This document shows positions 1 through 10,943 of a stretch of 64,000 nt of DNA, piece by piece. A program made the translations under genes and the position numbers. The DNA comes from Rozella allomycis CSF55 (lineage: Eukaryota; Rozellomycota), in assembly GCA_000442015.1 (NCBI GenBank), contig KE561200.1:1-64000 (forward strand), read 5' to 3'. Each line of letters begins with the position of its first letter. The first letter of the stretch is position 1. A model generated the notes under the pieces. The model was given only the letters and a program-made list of their open reading frames with translations. It was not told the origin of the DNA and made no database searches.

Positions 1-1690
1 TCATGAGCCTAAACTGTTTTAAACTAACTTTACTTACTTCGTCCATAATGATACAGCTATATTGATCAACATCAGGTTCTCTCAATAATTCTCTTAACAA
101 GACACCATCAGTCATGTATTTAATCAGTGTATTCTCTGATGTACAATCTTCAAATCTAATGGCATATCCAACCTTTGTTACGCGTTATAAATGATTACTT
201 CTTGTCCCAATTCACATCCAACTTCTTCGCTGACTCTTTTGGCTACAGACATTGCAGCCACTCTTCTAGGCTGTGTACATCCAACCTTTCCATAAACTGT
301 ATAGCCGTCTTCCATTAAATATTGAACCAACTGCGTTGTCTTTCCTGATCCAGTTTCACCAACCACAACCACGACTTGGTGTTCTCTAATAACCTTTAAC
401 AATTCATTTCTAACTGCAAAAGCTGGCAGATATTCTCTCTGTTCTTTAATACTCTTGGATTTTGCAAACGCACTAACAGCGTCTTGTTTCTCTTTTAAAT
501 GAGTGCTAAACTGCGCATCCTTTTTATAATCAACTTTGATGATATTATTCTTATTTCGTTACCTTCATCTTGCTCTTGTTTAACTTCAACTTGTTCATCT
601 TCTTTGATAACCCCAACTTGTTCTACTTTCCCTTCTAATTCTTTCATCAATCTAGCCTTTTCTTTTTCTTCTCTAATTCTCTTCACTGTGTCACTTCCCT
701 TTCTACTAAACACAGCCAAATCACTAGCAGCATCTTTAACCGGCAGAATGGCATCCATTTGCTTTGTAAAAACCTTTCAATTCAATTATTACAATCTTAC
801 TTGTTTTCCATCCAAAAATGGTGGTTTCAAATCATGAACCAAAATATGAACTCTGTTTTCATCATGATCTTCATCCACCGCATTCAAATCAATTTCCGTC
901 CTCTCAACAACTCCACTCTGCAACATTCTATTAGTTTCCCATCTCTCATTATCTTTATTATACATTTGCTGTCTCAAATTCATCCTCTTTCTCGGCTCCT
1001 TTTGCACCTTTTGCACCAAATCTTCAAACTGGGCAAACTATTTCAATTCAATCACAAAATTGTTACTGGATTATGATCAGCATCTTCAGCAGTGTGATCA
1101 TCCTCAGTATCATCATACCACGCTCTATCCAGCTGTTTCTGCTCTTGCTTCCATTTCCTATATAGCGGATCCTTTCCCAGTTTAAAATCTTCCTCTGTAT
1201 AATCCTCATCAATAACACTCTTCCCAGTCTCCCGAACATTCCCTCTATCATCCATCCTCGGCGTAGCATTCTCCCAACTCTGTCGCACAACAGTCGACCT
1301 ACTGGGACTCTTGCCACTAGCTCCAGTGCGCGCCGTACTGACTCTTCCGCTATGTCTCGAAACACTATTCATCTCCATCCTCCTCTTGACATTCGTACTG
1401 CCACGCACAATCCTCTCGCTCCTCTTCTCTTCTCTGTTTCCCTGCGCCAATTCAGCATTCGGCACGGCTTCTTCATTTGCATTTTCTGAATCCTCCCCCT
1501 TTTCAGACTCGCGCTTGGTAGTAAATACCATGGCACTGTCGTTTAATCGCTTCACTTCGCGCTGTCGAGCACGTTCAAGGGCTGCATCGTTCACACCGCC
1601 GGGCTCTGCGTTTGAAGTTTCAAATCTTTTTGTTTTTAATGGTTTTTTAAACTTTTGAGGGATTTTTGGTGCTTTTACCTTTTCGTTCAT
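1..1690 (-). CDS. PRP16: PRP16/DHX38-like DEAH-box pre-mRNA splicing helicase, 3' part off the left edge
   Basis: ATP-dependent RNA helicase that remodels the spliceosome for the second step of splicing. From the ATG at 1690 the protein has a charged, disordered N-terminus, then the DHX38-type pre-helicase block ([39 protein letters not shown]). The helicase core follows: Walker [11 protein letters not shown], motif Ia [10 protein letters not shown], and the beginning of motif II (DE, intron, AHE). Five introns of 26-29 nt are needed, and each restores the family reading frame exactly. The gene is cut within motif II, so the RecA2 and C-terminal domains lie outside the window. It is divergent from SEC31, with 146 bp between start codons. 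PRP16 is preferred over PRP2 or PRP22 because of the N-terminal block. Confidence 0.85.
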
Positions 1691-1836
1691 TTCTGAAATT
1701 TCTCTTTTAAATGGAAATCATTTTGCAATATAAATTTATTTTCACATTTCAAATTTCATTATCCTATTTATTTCATTTTAATATCTCAATTCCAAATAAT
1801 CATGCGTGTCAATTCCCAAATTTCCCAAATTTCGTA

Positions 1837-4800
1837 ATGACAGTTGGTCGTATTGACAAAACCGCAACATGTGTCTGGTCGCCTCCAGACCAACGATGTG
1901 CATATTTAGCGATGGGCACAGTAGCCGGCGCATTTGATGCGACGTTTAGTACTGCCACCGAGCTAGAAATGTATCGCCTGAATGACGACCACCTTGAGCT
2001 AACGGGCAGTATATCAACAGCGTCTCGGTATGTGATTATCTCTAAAACAGTGTAGATTTTACCGTTTGAGCTGGAGTGGCCATGAGGGCGGTGTGATTGC
2101 TGGTGGGATGGACAATGGGTATGTGCGATTCTGGGATGCAAAGTCGCTGATGAGTGGGAGAGGGTAAGTGTTTTTGGTTGGGGGGATAGGACGATGATTA
2201 GCGAGAAGCAGGTGCACCAGGGGGATGTGAAGGGGTTGGATGTGAATCCGTTCCAGCCGCATGTGGTTGTGAGTGGAGGCAGCAATGCGAGTGTAGGATG
2301 ATATTGGGTGTTAAAGTAGATTTTGGTGTGGGATTTGAATAATTTGGACAAGCAAATGACGCCTGGCAGTACGAGTCAGAAGCTGGAGGATATAACGTAT
2401 TTGGAGTGGAATAAGCAGGTATGGGTGTTTAGATGGTTGGAAAGGTGCCGCATATTTTGGCGAGTGGATCTAATAATGGGTTTAGTGTGATTTGGGATTT
2501 GAAGAATAAGAGGGAAGTTATTCAGCTGGCTAATCCTACTGGCAGGAGAGCGATAACGGCGCTTGCATGGAATCCTAATAATGTAAGAAGGGTTAATTGT
2601 GGAGATGAAGGCTACTCAATTGTTGACAGCGTGTGATGATGACAATTCGCCAGTTATTTATTCGTGGGATTTGAGAAATGCGCATGCTCCAGAAAAGGTG
2701 CTTTCAGGGCATTCAAAGGGAGTTTTATCGCTTTCATGGTGTCCAAAAGGTATAATTATTAGCTTTCCATTGATAAAACTTTTCACGTGCTGAATCTTCT
2801 TCCATTCTATCNGGTATTCGCGCAATCCAGATTTGGTGAGTTGCTCTTCGTTTGATGGCAAAGTGGAGGTTTATTCGCTTCAAACGTTTATGAAGGGTGG
2901 CAATAGTAAAGAAGAGAGTGATCCATTTGCAGTGTCGAGTGAAGGAAGACTGAAGCAAACGCCACGATGGTTTAAGAGGCCGATTGGAGCGACGTTTAGT
3001 ATGAATGGCCAAATAGTTTTGTTTTCTAATAAAAACGTTAAAGTTGTGAATACGAATGTGAAGGATCCGATTGTTGAGAGAATAAAGAGACTGGAGGGGG
3101 TGTTGAAGACTAATGCGTATGTTTCGTATTGTGATGAGCATGTTGAAAAGGGCGATGAGTGGAAGTTTTTAAAGTTGATGTTTGAGAGAGATCCCAGGCA
3201 GAGATTGTTGAATGTTTTGGGGTTTGAAAAGAAGAAAGTTGAAAAGAAAGAGACTGAAGTGAAAGGGGGTGAAGGGGATGTGAATGAAGTGAAGCGAGTT
3301 GAAGGGGATGTGAATGGGAATGAAGAGAAACACAATGATATAGTCGCTCAAACGCAAGAGAAACACAATGATATAGTCGCTACTTCATTTGATAAATTGA
3401 ATTTGTTTGGAAATGAAATAGAGTTTGAAGCTCAGCCACAATTGCTAAAGAAGGTGAATGATAAACCATTTAAACTGTTTAAAGGTGATGGAGTAGAGGA
3501 TGAAATTACTCGATCAATAATAATGGGAGATTTGAGTGAGGCAGTTGAAGAATTGATAAGACAAGATAAATGGAGTGATGCATTGGTGTTGAGTGTGTGT
3601 TCAGGTGCAGATACGTTGATTGAGACACAAAAGAGATATTTTGAAAGATATTCAGAACAAACAAGCTACATGAGACTATTAAAGGCAGTTGTAGAAAAGA
3701 ACATGGAAGATGTGTTGGAGAATGTCCCATTGAAAGATTGGAAGGATATTCTAGCAGTTTTATCAACGTTTAGTAGCTATGAAGAATATTCAGAAAGTGT
3801 TTGTAAACTAGCAGAAAGATTGGAAGGCAAGGGGATGATAGAGCCAAGTATAATTTGTTATTTATTAGCATCAAATATTGAAAAAGTGACAGAGTTGTGG
3901 TTGAAGAAGCCAATTAAAGAAGAGAATAGAATAGAATGGATAATCAATCTAATTGAAAAGTTGAGTATTTATAGAGCAGCGTTGGATTCAACTGAAGATT
4001 CATTGAAAAGTATTCATAATATTATTGTTGAATTTTGTTTATTTTTGATTGAAAATGGTTTGAGTGGCACTGCGCTGTCTTATTTGTCTTGGTTGGATCA
4101 GAATGAAGAGAGAGTGCAAGTTTTAAATGATTTGTTGAATCACAATCCAAATAGTTTTCCATTCAATCGTTTTGATATTCAATCTCAGCCAAAGAATATT
4201 CAAAGTCAAAGTGTTTCAAATCAAAGTGTGCCTAGTCAAAGTCAGTATAATAGATACAGTGCGAGTGCAACTAGTGCAGCAACAGCAGTTTACAGTGGTA
4301 CTCAACAAGGTTATAATCAATCTCAATCTGGTTATAGTCAATCTCAATCTGGTTATAATCAATCTCAATCTGGTTATAGTCAATCTCAATCTGGTTATAG
4401 TCAATCTCAACAGGCGTACAATCAGGCTCAACAGGCGTACAATCAGGGTCAACAGGCGTATAGTCAAGTCCAACCAGCGTATAGTCAGCAGCAACAAGCA
4501 TATCAATCTACTTATAACCAACCACAATACAGTCAGTCTCAACCAGCGTATCAATCTAATCAATATCAATCAGCTCCATTGAATAATTCATATTATCCAA
4601 ATAATAATTATCAACAACCAATCAATCAATTTGCTACTCCTTCAGTGCCGCTAACTGTTCCACTGCCTTCTGTTCCAGCTCCACCGCCAGTTACTTCAAA
4701 TCAACCTACAAATAGACCTTCATCTTCAAGTAGAAAAGTATTTCTTTGTTTCTCTTTTAATGTTAGATATCTGAAGGTTACAATGATCCACCTGTTCTTC

Positions 4801-5505
4801 AACAACGAAATAATCCACCTCCAGCTAAAGCGCCTCTTGTTCCGTCAATTTACGCTCAACAAAAAGCTTCAAGTATTTCTATTAGAGTTATTTAATTTAG
4901 TGTCAAATCCACCAATGAGTGCGCCATCTAATTCAATTCCTCAAATGGGTTCTTTGCCCCACACTGCTTACATGAACCCTCCTGTTGCAAACGTTCAAAG
5001 TCAATATTCAAGTGGTCAAAGTCAATCGCAATATTCAAATGGACAAAGTCAATCGCAATATTCCAATGTTCAACCACCTGAACAAACTCAAAATCAATCA
5101 ACTCAAAAACCAGCTCAGCCACCAATCCAAGAAAAGAAAAAGAATCCACCAGGCGACAGAAGTCACATTCCGCCATCTCACATGCCAATCATGAACTCTC
5201 TATTAAATCTCCTCTCTCTATCAAAACAAAAAGCATCGCCCCAGCACAAGAGAATGATCGATGATTCTGAAAAGCGCATTAATATATTCTTGGACTCTCT
5301 AAACAATGAAGCGGTCTCTGAAAAGGCTATTTCTGGCCTATTTGATCTGTCCAAAGGTAATTTTATTCACTTGGTTTGATTAGCTTTGGATGCGGGTGAT
5401 TTTAATGCGGCTGCGAATGCGCATGGAGTGCTGATGAACTCTTGCTTTAATGAGACGGGGAATTTGTTGATGGGTGTGAAGAGGCTATTGGATATCGTTA
5501 AATAA
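1837..5505 (+). CDS. SEC31: SEC31, outer coat subunit of COPII vesicles (internal assembly gap)
   Basis: Outer-coat protein of ER-to-Golgi COPII vesicles. The start is the ATG of [16 protein letters not shown]. The N-terminal beta-propeller shows repeats such as [17 protein letters not shown] and [17 protein letters not shown]. It is followed by the alpha-solenoid, a Q/S/Y/P-rich linker, and a C-terminal helical domain ending [19 protein letters not shown]. Eight introns of 26-29 nt are visible. At the N at 2812 the propeller jumps from SWCPK to [19 protein letters not shown], so roughly one WD repeat segment (about 40 residues by comparison with the family) is missing from the assembly. An upstream in-frame extension from 1711 was rejected because homology begins at 1837. 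The stop codon lies inside AAATAAATT. Confidence 0.9.
2812..2812. other. Assembly join (single N) with coding sequence missing from SEC31
   Basis: A single N interrupts the SEC31 propeller. Unlike other Ns here, no duplicated flank is seen. Instead the protein lacks the strand set expected between the repeats ending SWCPK and beginning NPDLVSCSS. Confidence 0.7.
4309..4500 (+). repeat. 21-nt coding tandem repeat in the SEC31 linker
   Basis: About five near-perfect 21-nt units encode Y-(S/N)-Q-S-Q-S-G. They grade into degenerate QQAYNQ and QPAYSQ units. Two shorter SQYS(S/N)GQSQ units recur near 5005-5065. It lies in the proline/glutamine-rich linker that in SEC31 carries SEC23- and SEC13-binding elements. 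Confidence 0.85.
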
Positions 5506-5566
5506 ATTGCTTTTCGTCAATTTTATTTTTAAATGATTATAGATTATAGAAGATTATAATTCTTTA

Positions 5567-5728
5567 ATGTCAAGGAAAAAATATTGGGTAAAGTGGCTAC
5601 TGGTTATTACCGTTTTACAAGCGATTCTGAAAACAGTTCCTGTCAAGAAAAGTTTCATCTCTCTCATTGCAGGCATTGGATATCCTACTTTTAATACGTT
5701 CTTGATTCAAAAGGATTTAGGTAGTTGA
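5567..5728 (+). CDS. Short hydrophobic ORF of unknown function (53 codons)
   Basis: The ATG at 5567 opens a 53-residue basic/hydrophobic peptide (KKYWVKWLLVITVLQAIL, later IAGIGYPTFNTF) in the 468-bp gap between SEC31 and the ADP-ribosyltransferase-like gene. It has one plausible membrane helix. I cannot assign a family, and no convincing downstream exon continues it. It could be a remnant or a chance ORF. The rest of the gap holds a short GC-rich patch near 5815-5860 and nothing else I recognise. Confidence 0.2.
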   Translation: MSRKKYWVKWLLVITVLQAILKTVPVKKSFISLIAGIGYPTFNTFLIQKDLGS

Positions 5729-5973
5729 AGTCAGTTGAAATGACATAAAACAAGATATGTAAGTTTCGTAACTTGGAGTCGGGAAATCTTCAAGCCTATG
5801 CCGGGTAGATTATTTTAATTTCCCCGCACCACTGACGACATCCCCCGCAGTCCCGCACTATTAATAAAATTGAAGACTTGTCATAAAATGGCCATCTACA
5901 AAATTTTGTGGCTGTCAATAAACGTGCCATTTTGACCCTTGTTTCTAATTTTAAATTTTGGCGGAGCCGAAAA

Positions 5974-7221
5974 ATGTTCTATTTTCTATTTTTCGCCTCT
6001 GTGATCTTATCCGGTCCAGTAGAACAGCCGGATCTAAATCTACTTTCGATCCTCGATGTTGATTCATTTTCTCCTGCATCTTTTTCCAACGTTAAGAATG
6101 CAGAGATCAGATCCAAATTTGACTTGGATATGGAAGAAATCTCTTTGCCACTGAACGAAAGGCTTGTTCGCAATAGAAAATTGGTTGAACTTTTAGATCT
6201 GAGGGTCACTCCGCATGAATCGTCGGAAGATCTTCTTTCAAATATCGACATTGAGAACTTTGGTATAGATTGTCGGTACCAATCAAATGGCAAAGCTTGC
6301 GTTTTAGAGGGTATCCAAAAAATCAATCTTAAAAGTGAACAAGACTTGATTAAGAAAGTATCTAAAGTCGATGACAGGGATGCACGAAATATGGCTTTGA
6401 GAGTGCAGCAACGTAAAGAAGTACTTCGAAAAAGATTGAACAACATTTCCATGGAAAAATTTCCGTCTACTCACTCGCGTGACGAAACTATCCTTGAAAT
6501 TAGAAAGACTCCAAAGTTGGAAAAAATAATAGATGAATATGTTGATGTAGCACATCACCTAATGAAAGGCCTACTTAGCGTTGCCGCTAATCAAATCAGC
6601 ATGTCAAATTTAATAAAGGCTTACAGATCAAATAGAAGAAGTCCCCTTTCGTACAGGTTTTCTTTTGGCGCCGACGAATTGATAATGTTCAATAATGCCA
6701 TTCTTGCTAATAGAATAAAGAATGATCAAATCGTCTACCGTCAATTGAATTATCAGTCATCTAATGATAGAGCACACATGGATTTTACAAAATACACATT
6801 GGTCGGAGCAGTCATTCCAGTATTGTCTTTTACTTCGACGGCGTATACTAGATATGCTAAAGATATTAAATCTGGCTATAGAGCTTCTATATTTGACGGG
6901 ATTGTGTTAGAAATACTGCTTCCAAAAGGGTTTCCGGGGCTCAATTACGGAAATGGAAAGCTTGCAAAGGAATGGTGTCGACATGATTTTGATGAAAAGG
7001 AAGTGCTTTTACCATTCACCTTGGATGAAACCGGAAAGACGCTTAATTATGGATTTAAAGTCTTGCGAGTTAGGGAGGAAGAGAAACAGGGGCTTAAACA
7101 ATTTGTGTCAACTGTTGCGCCTGTTCTATTGAAAAAGCCGATTACTCTTAACTGGAAGAAAATTGACCCATCTGCTGGTGACATGGATGGTGAGATTATA
7201 GCGGATCCTCGAATTATATAG
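5974..7221 (+). CDS. Secreted ADP-ribosyltransferase-like protein (R-S-E type), intronless
   Basis: Predicted 415-residue secreted protein that may transfer ADP-ribose from NAD+ to a protein target. The ATG at 5974 gives a clean signal peptide (MFYFLFFASVILSGPVEQP); an upstream in-frame GTG at 5908 is not used. About 200 residues without recognised homology come first. A helical lead-in follows, then an R-S-E catalytic pattern: Arg256 in IVYRQLN, the STS-like strand SFTSTAY (Thr287-Ser288-Thr289), ILLPKGFPGLNYG, and an E-x-E pair (Glu341, Glu343) in FDEKEVLLPF. Motif order and spacing match bacterial-exoenzyme-type mono-ADP-ribosyltransferases. The E-x-E form is usual for arginine-specific enzymes. 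It has no introns, unlike nearly all neighbours. Activity and target are unknown; a degenerate non-catalytic relative is possible. Confidence 0.68.
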   Translation: MFYFLFFASVILSGPVEQPDLNLLSILDVDSFSPASFSNVKNAEIRSKFDLDMEEISLPLNERLVRNRKLVELLDLRVTPHESSEDLLSNIDIENFGIDCRYQSNGKACVLEGIQKINLKSEQDLIKKVSKVDDRDARNMALRVQQRKEVLRKRLNNISMEKFPSTHSRDETILEIRKTPKLEKIIDEYVDVAHHLMKGLLSVAANQISMSNLIKAYRSNRRSPLSYRFSFGADELIMFNNAILANRIKNDQIVYRQLNYQSSNDRAHMDFTKYTLVGAVIPVLSFTSTAYTRYAKDIKSGYRASIFDGIVLEILLPKGFPGLNYGNGKLAKEWCRHDFDEKEVLLPFTLDETGKTLNYGFKVLRVREEEKQGLKQFVSTVAPVLLKKPITLNWKKIDPSAGDMDGEIIADPRII

Positions 7222-7279
7222 AATAAATAGATTAAATACAAGTTATGTCCAAAAAGAATCTTTAATTTATTCTATATTT

Positions 7280-8705
7280 TTATTTAAATGCTGCATGACC
7301 TTTTTCTCTTAGATGATTGAAGAGAGCATTTCTAGTTTGGAAGGATTCTTTACAGGTTTTGCAAGTATTTTCATTCTTTTTCTTTTTCTTTTTTTGTTTC
7401 TTGTTAATTTTAATATTTTCAATAGATTCTGAAAGATTTTGAATAACCTTTTCATCCTCACAAGAATTTGCCCTCTCCTCAGATTGCAGGGGTGAATTTT
7501 CAACTTCTTCTTGATCTTCTAATTTCTCTTCTTGATGAAAAGTATCCATGGGCTCAATTTCATCTATCTGCGAACCCCTGTGGCTTAAATCATTCTCTAC
7601 AATATCTGCCTTGCTTTCAACGGATTCAACATCTGCCTGTTCCTTGTCAAAATACATTAAATCATCTTCTTCCATCATCTTTTTTAATTCATTTAATTGC
7701 TTCAAATGCTTTTTTGAACTTTCATGATTTTTTAATTGTTTTAACGTTCGAAATTCTTTATCGCAAACAACGCATTCAAAAACATCTTCATCTTCTTCTT
7801 CAGCAGTCAAAAAATACTCTTCTTCATCCACTTTGGCCCAATCTTGCTCTTCAAAGATAATTTCTCGTTCCTTTTGCTTTTGCTGTTCCAATCTCTCCTT
7901 TTGCCTTTCCTTCTTTTCATTCTCTTCGATTTCTTTCTGCTTCATGTATTCTTGATACCTCGGATCTCGTTTGCGTACAAAGTCGACTAAATTCTTTAAT
8001 ATCAAATAATCCCCTTTACCCGAATAGTCTCTGAATATTCCCTTTTGGCTGTCTCTCGAATCTTTTTATTTTCTTTTTCCATCAGCCTTCTAACTTGTCT
8101 ATTGGGTGCCTATTTTTCTATTTTAATTTCATTTACATCTGAGAGTCGATATTTATCCAAGTGCATAAAACTTCGCCTTGTACTAAACCCTGACCACCTT
8201 TCGTAAAATTCTTTCAACAAGGGAACAAAGCTTGAATTTGCATTACCAAAATAGGTTTCATTGAACCTTTCTTCACTTTCCTGCATCTCCAATCGTTCCA
8301 ATTGTTCAAACAAATTTCTATACACTGTATAAAATCCCTTTTAAACAAGACTTAAGAAAATAATTACTTTCTTTGAATCATCAAATCCTGAATATGCTGT
8401 TGTACTGAAATACGGCATCACATTCACTTCTTGCGCTGACTGTGAGCCATAAAGAATTTCTTCCCGATGTCTGTCATACCAAGCTCTTTCCTTGGGATCA
8501 GATAAAACTTGATATGCACTCTGTATCTGTGCAAATATTTCAGTCATTTCATCTATATTGTCAGGGTTCTTGTCTTTATTGCGTAAACGCTACTGTTCTT
8601 ACCAGGATGACATTGTAGAGCTTTCAGTCGATAGGCCTTTTTAATATCAGAATCAGACGCTGTCTTATCTATTCCTAGCAATTCATAATAACACTTTGGG
8701 GTCAT
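7280..8705 (-). CDS. JJJ1: JJJ1/DNAJC21-like J-protein with C2H2 zinc fingers
   Basis: Hsp70 co-chaperone for late cytoplasmic 60S ribosome maturation (release of Arx1/Rei1-type factors in yeast). The start ATG at 8705 gives [13 protein letters not shown]. The J-domain HPD (His33-Pro-Asp) is split by a 29-nt intron and restored on splicing. There follow the JJJ1-specific region ([20 protein letters not shown]), a charged coiled coil, and two C2H2 fingers (CVVCDKEF...H...H and CKTCKESF...H...H) at the C-terminus. Four introns of 26-30 nt. Upstream in-frame non-ATG residues were excluded. It lies convergent to the ADP-ribosyltransferase-like gene, with 58 bp between stops. Confidence 0.88.
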
Positions 8706-8831
8706 GGAGATAATTTTTGTAAAAAAATAGATTTGGAAATTTACAAATGTCAAAACTATCGGTTTATTTCACTCTAGTTCAAGGCTAAGGATAGAAATAT
8801 TCTAAATGCTCGATTTTATGCCTTATAATGA

Positions 8832-9644
8832 TTACACTTTATTTGTTGTTGCACTCTTCCCCGTATTTGATGACAAAGGGTTGTTCATCGTGGATTTCAC
8901 ATTCGATGCATTTGAAGAGTTTCTGTTGTACATGTCTGCAAAGTTTTCAACAAATGCAATAGAATTGTGAGAAAGAATAAGACATGGGGTCAAATAGAAT
9001 GTGCCTGATAATGTCACCAATGCAACGATTGTGAATATCCAAACAATTTGAACTAAAAGATTCGCAAAATTAACTGTAGTGAGTAGATTAGAGATACGTT
9101 CATTTTTAAATTGCTTTGCTTGGCGATACATCTTCAATGTGAACAGAAAGGTTCCCAATATGATATTTTCCAATACAAGAACAAGAGAAAGATAAGAAAG
9201 AGCACTTGAGTATTTTGGAGGCAGAACTGGTGAAACTATGCAGTCGTTTACGCCAACAGCCATCCATATAATTGCAAAGATGCAATTCGAAACAATAGTA
9301 AGTTTAGAGTATCGCGATCTTTTGATTGGATCAATGATGACGCTAAAATACTTCAATACTGACAGCAAAGTATTACAAGTGGCAGCCAAAACGCTCAGTA
9401 CCACAAATGCAGCGTAAATGGTTCTGTTAGTAACGAGAGCTTCATTCAACACCAAATGTAAAAAGAGGAACGTGTAGCAAGAAAACACTGTTACGAATAA
9501 TAAAGCTATCCAGTGCCTATATGATTTTACTTTGTAGACGAATGTATCCGTATATACTCTATACAGTATGAATACAATGTTAAATGAGATAAAGCATAGC
9601 CCCATTCCTAAAAGAATGTAAATTTGTCCCGGTTGATTAAGCAT
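8832..9644 (-). CDS. Seven-helix membrane protein, copy 1 of a paralogous pair
   Basis: 270-residue intronless integral membrane protein of unknown function. The ATG at 9644 gives MLNQPGQIYILLGMG. Seven hydrophobic segments can be drawn at about residues 8-30, 46-67, 76-101, 115-136, 148-172, 187-210 and 212-238. A polar C-terminal tail is rich in Ser, Asn and Thr. The topology and the intracellular basic loop (DPIKRSRYSK) resemble G-protein-coupled receptors, but I see no diagnostic family motif. It is about 75-80% identical by eye to the gene at 22187-22999, with the same length. The stop codon lies inside AAATAAAG. A receptor or sensor role is only a guess. Confidence 0.6.
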   Translation of the reverse strand: MLNQPGQIYILLGMGLCFISFNIVFILYRVYTDTFVYKVKSYRHWIALLFVTVFSCYTFLFLHLVLNEALVTNRTIYAAFVVLSVLAATCNTLLSVLKYFSVIIDPIKRSRYSKLTIVSNCIFAIIWMAVGVNDCIVSPVLPPKYSSALSYLSLVLVLENIILGTFLFTLKMYRQAKQFKNERISNLLTTVNFANLLVQIVWIFTIVALVTLSGTFYLTPCLILSHNSIAFVENFADMYNRNSSNASNVKSTMNNPLSSNTGKSATTNKV

Positions 9645-10064
9645 TCTTTTGTGACCTGTCAACCGGATGTTCGGGAATTACCTATTCATATACGCCCGAG
9701 GGACCTAAAATTAGCAACTGATTTATGTTCTAAAATATGATCATTGAAATTTTTTTTTAATTAGTAAAAAAATTTATTTAAGTAATAATAGAGAAATCTA
9801 ATTTATTTTTCTTCGACAGTTTAGTCTTTCTAATTAACGTAATGTATTTAAAAAGACAAATAATCCACATGAAAAGGAGCCCTGGTGCGTATAATAAAAT
9901 CAGGTTAAAATTATTATCAGGATAATTGTTAATAGAATCTTAAGATACATAATTAGAAGGGGAAAAAATTGGAAGAATTTTTACGGAAACTCCGCGCGCA
10001 AGTAAAAATAAATAACAGTTATAAAAAGCTATTAAATAGAAAAAGAGTAAATTAATTAATTCAA
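9645..10064. other. 420-bp intergenic region, nothing recognised
   Basis: Very AT-rich spacer with poly-T and poly-A runs between the 7TM gene and the F-box gene. It would hold the 7TM gene promoter (upstream of 9644) and the 3' end of the F-box gene. No ORF, RNA gene or repeat identified. Confidence 0.5.
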
Positions 10065-10943
10065 CTATAGCCAAATTTCTAAAGGTCGTGTTGTCTTTAC
10101 TAAGGGGATTCCAGTAAATCTAAATTCTTCGTGCAAATGAACGATAGATTCCTTATATTCCATAGCGTTATTTTTCATCAAAATTACTGATTCTTCATCT
10201 GTTTTATTCCCGAGAATAATGAATTTATCGATATATCCATGAAAACCATACCACCCACAATGATCCTTTGAAGGCTTTTTCGGAGCACCAATTTCACTAT
10301 CCCAATATAAATCCGTACCACTAATACAGCCAGTTCCAATCTGAAAATCATGCGCCTCATAAAAATAATATTCAGAATCCAAAATTGGCCTCGATATAGT
10401 TCGAACAAGCTGTCCATCAATAAACACCTTTTCATAGTCATAGTCAAAGGACAACACCAGATGATACCATCTATTAGGCTTCACAATTACATTTGTCAGA
10501 CCGTCATCAGTCGCTGAACAGAATAGGTGACCGTTTGGACCTACGCTTATCATTTGCCGATGGAAATGTGGCCAGGAATTTGAGCTAGCGGGTATACTCT
10601 GTGCTCCAAGTATTATACCGCCAAAAGGACGACCTTCATCAGCTGGTAAACATGCGAAAATCACCTCAACACTGAACTCATCAGTGGAACGCACGTCCCA
10701 TTCAACCTGCACAGAAGAGCCTTTGGGATTTTTACTTCTATCGAAATATGGAGTTCTGGCTTCTATATAGTCATTAAGTGTTTTTTGAGGGCCCATCTTC
10801 TTTGCCCAAATTTCATCCGATTTAAATGTGTTGTAAAAGAATGAGGAAGTTTGTGCCAGGGTAATCAGGTCCCAACCAGGCAGGAAATGTGCAATTTTTA
10901 AGATTATTTCAATGGGGAGTGAAATCAAGTATTTCGATGTCAT
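10065..10943 (-). CDS. F-box protein with C-terminal LamG/concanavalin-like domain
   Basis: 292-residue intronless protein. The ATG at 10943 gives MTSKYLISLPIEIILKIAHF; the next residues complete an F-box (LPGWDLITLAQTSSFFYNTF, residues about 5-50), suggesting an SCF ubiquitin-ligase substrate adaptor. Residues about 90-280 form a beta-rich lectin/LamG-like sandwich (WYHLVLSFDYDYEKVFIDGQ, WYGFHGYIDKFIIL) typical of concanavalin-A-like laminin-G folds. The protein ends KTTRPLEIWL. A second, fragmentary family member ends TTRPLRIWL at 13078. Substrate unknown. The lectin-like assignment is from pattern only and could instead be a SPRY-like sandwich. Confidence 0.6.
   Translation of the reverse strand: MTSKYLISLPIEIILKIAHFLPGWDLITLAQTSSFFYNTFKSDEIWAKKMGPQKTLNDYIEARTPYFDRSKNPKGSSVQVEWDVRSTDEFSVEVIFACLPADEGRPFGGIILGAQSIPASSNSWPHFHRQMISVGPNGHLFCSATDDGLTNVIVKPNRWYHLVLSFDYDYEKVFIDGQLVRTISRPILDSEYYFYEAHDFQIGTGCISGTDLYWDSEIGAPKKPSKDHCGWYGFHGYIDKFIILGNKTDEESVILMKNNAMEYKESIVHLHEEFRFTGIPLVKTTRPLEIWL

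Noticed and set aside
1311-1658. Plus-strand ORF opposite the PRP16-like gene
   Set aside because: Shadow of the charged N-terminal exon; no homology and no context.
1711-1836. SEC31 start upstream at 1711
   Set aside because: The added 42 residues are a translated AT-rich leader; propeller homology starts at the ATG at 1837.
4172-4582. Long overlapping frames on both strands of the SEC31 linker
   Set aside because: They are other-frame readings of the 21-nt repeat that encodes the Q/S/Y-rich linker; repeats keep all frames open.
5908-5973. Upstream N-terminal extension of the ADP-ribosyltransferase-like gene
   Set aside because: It begins at GTG; the ATG at 5974 gives an ideal signal peptide.
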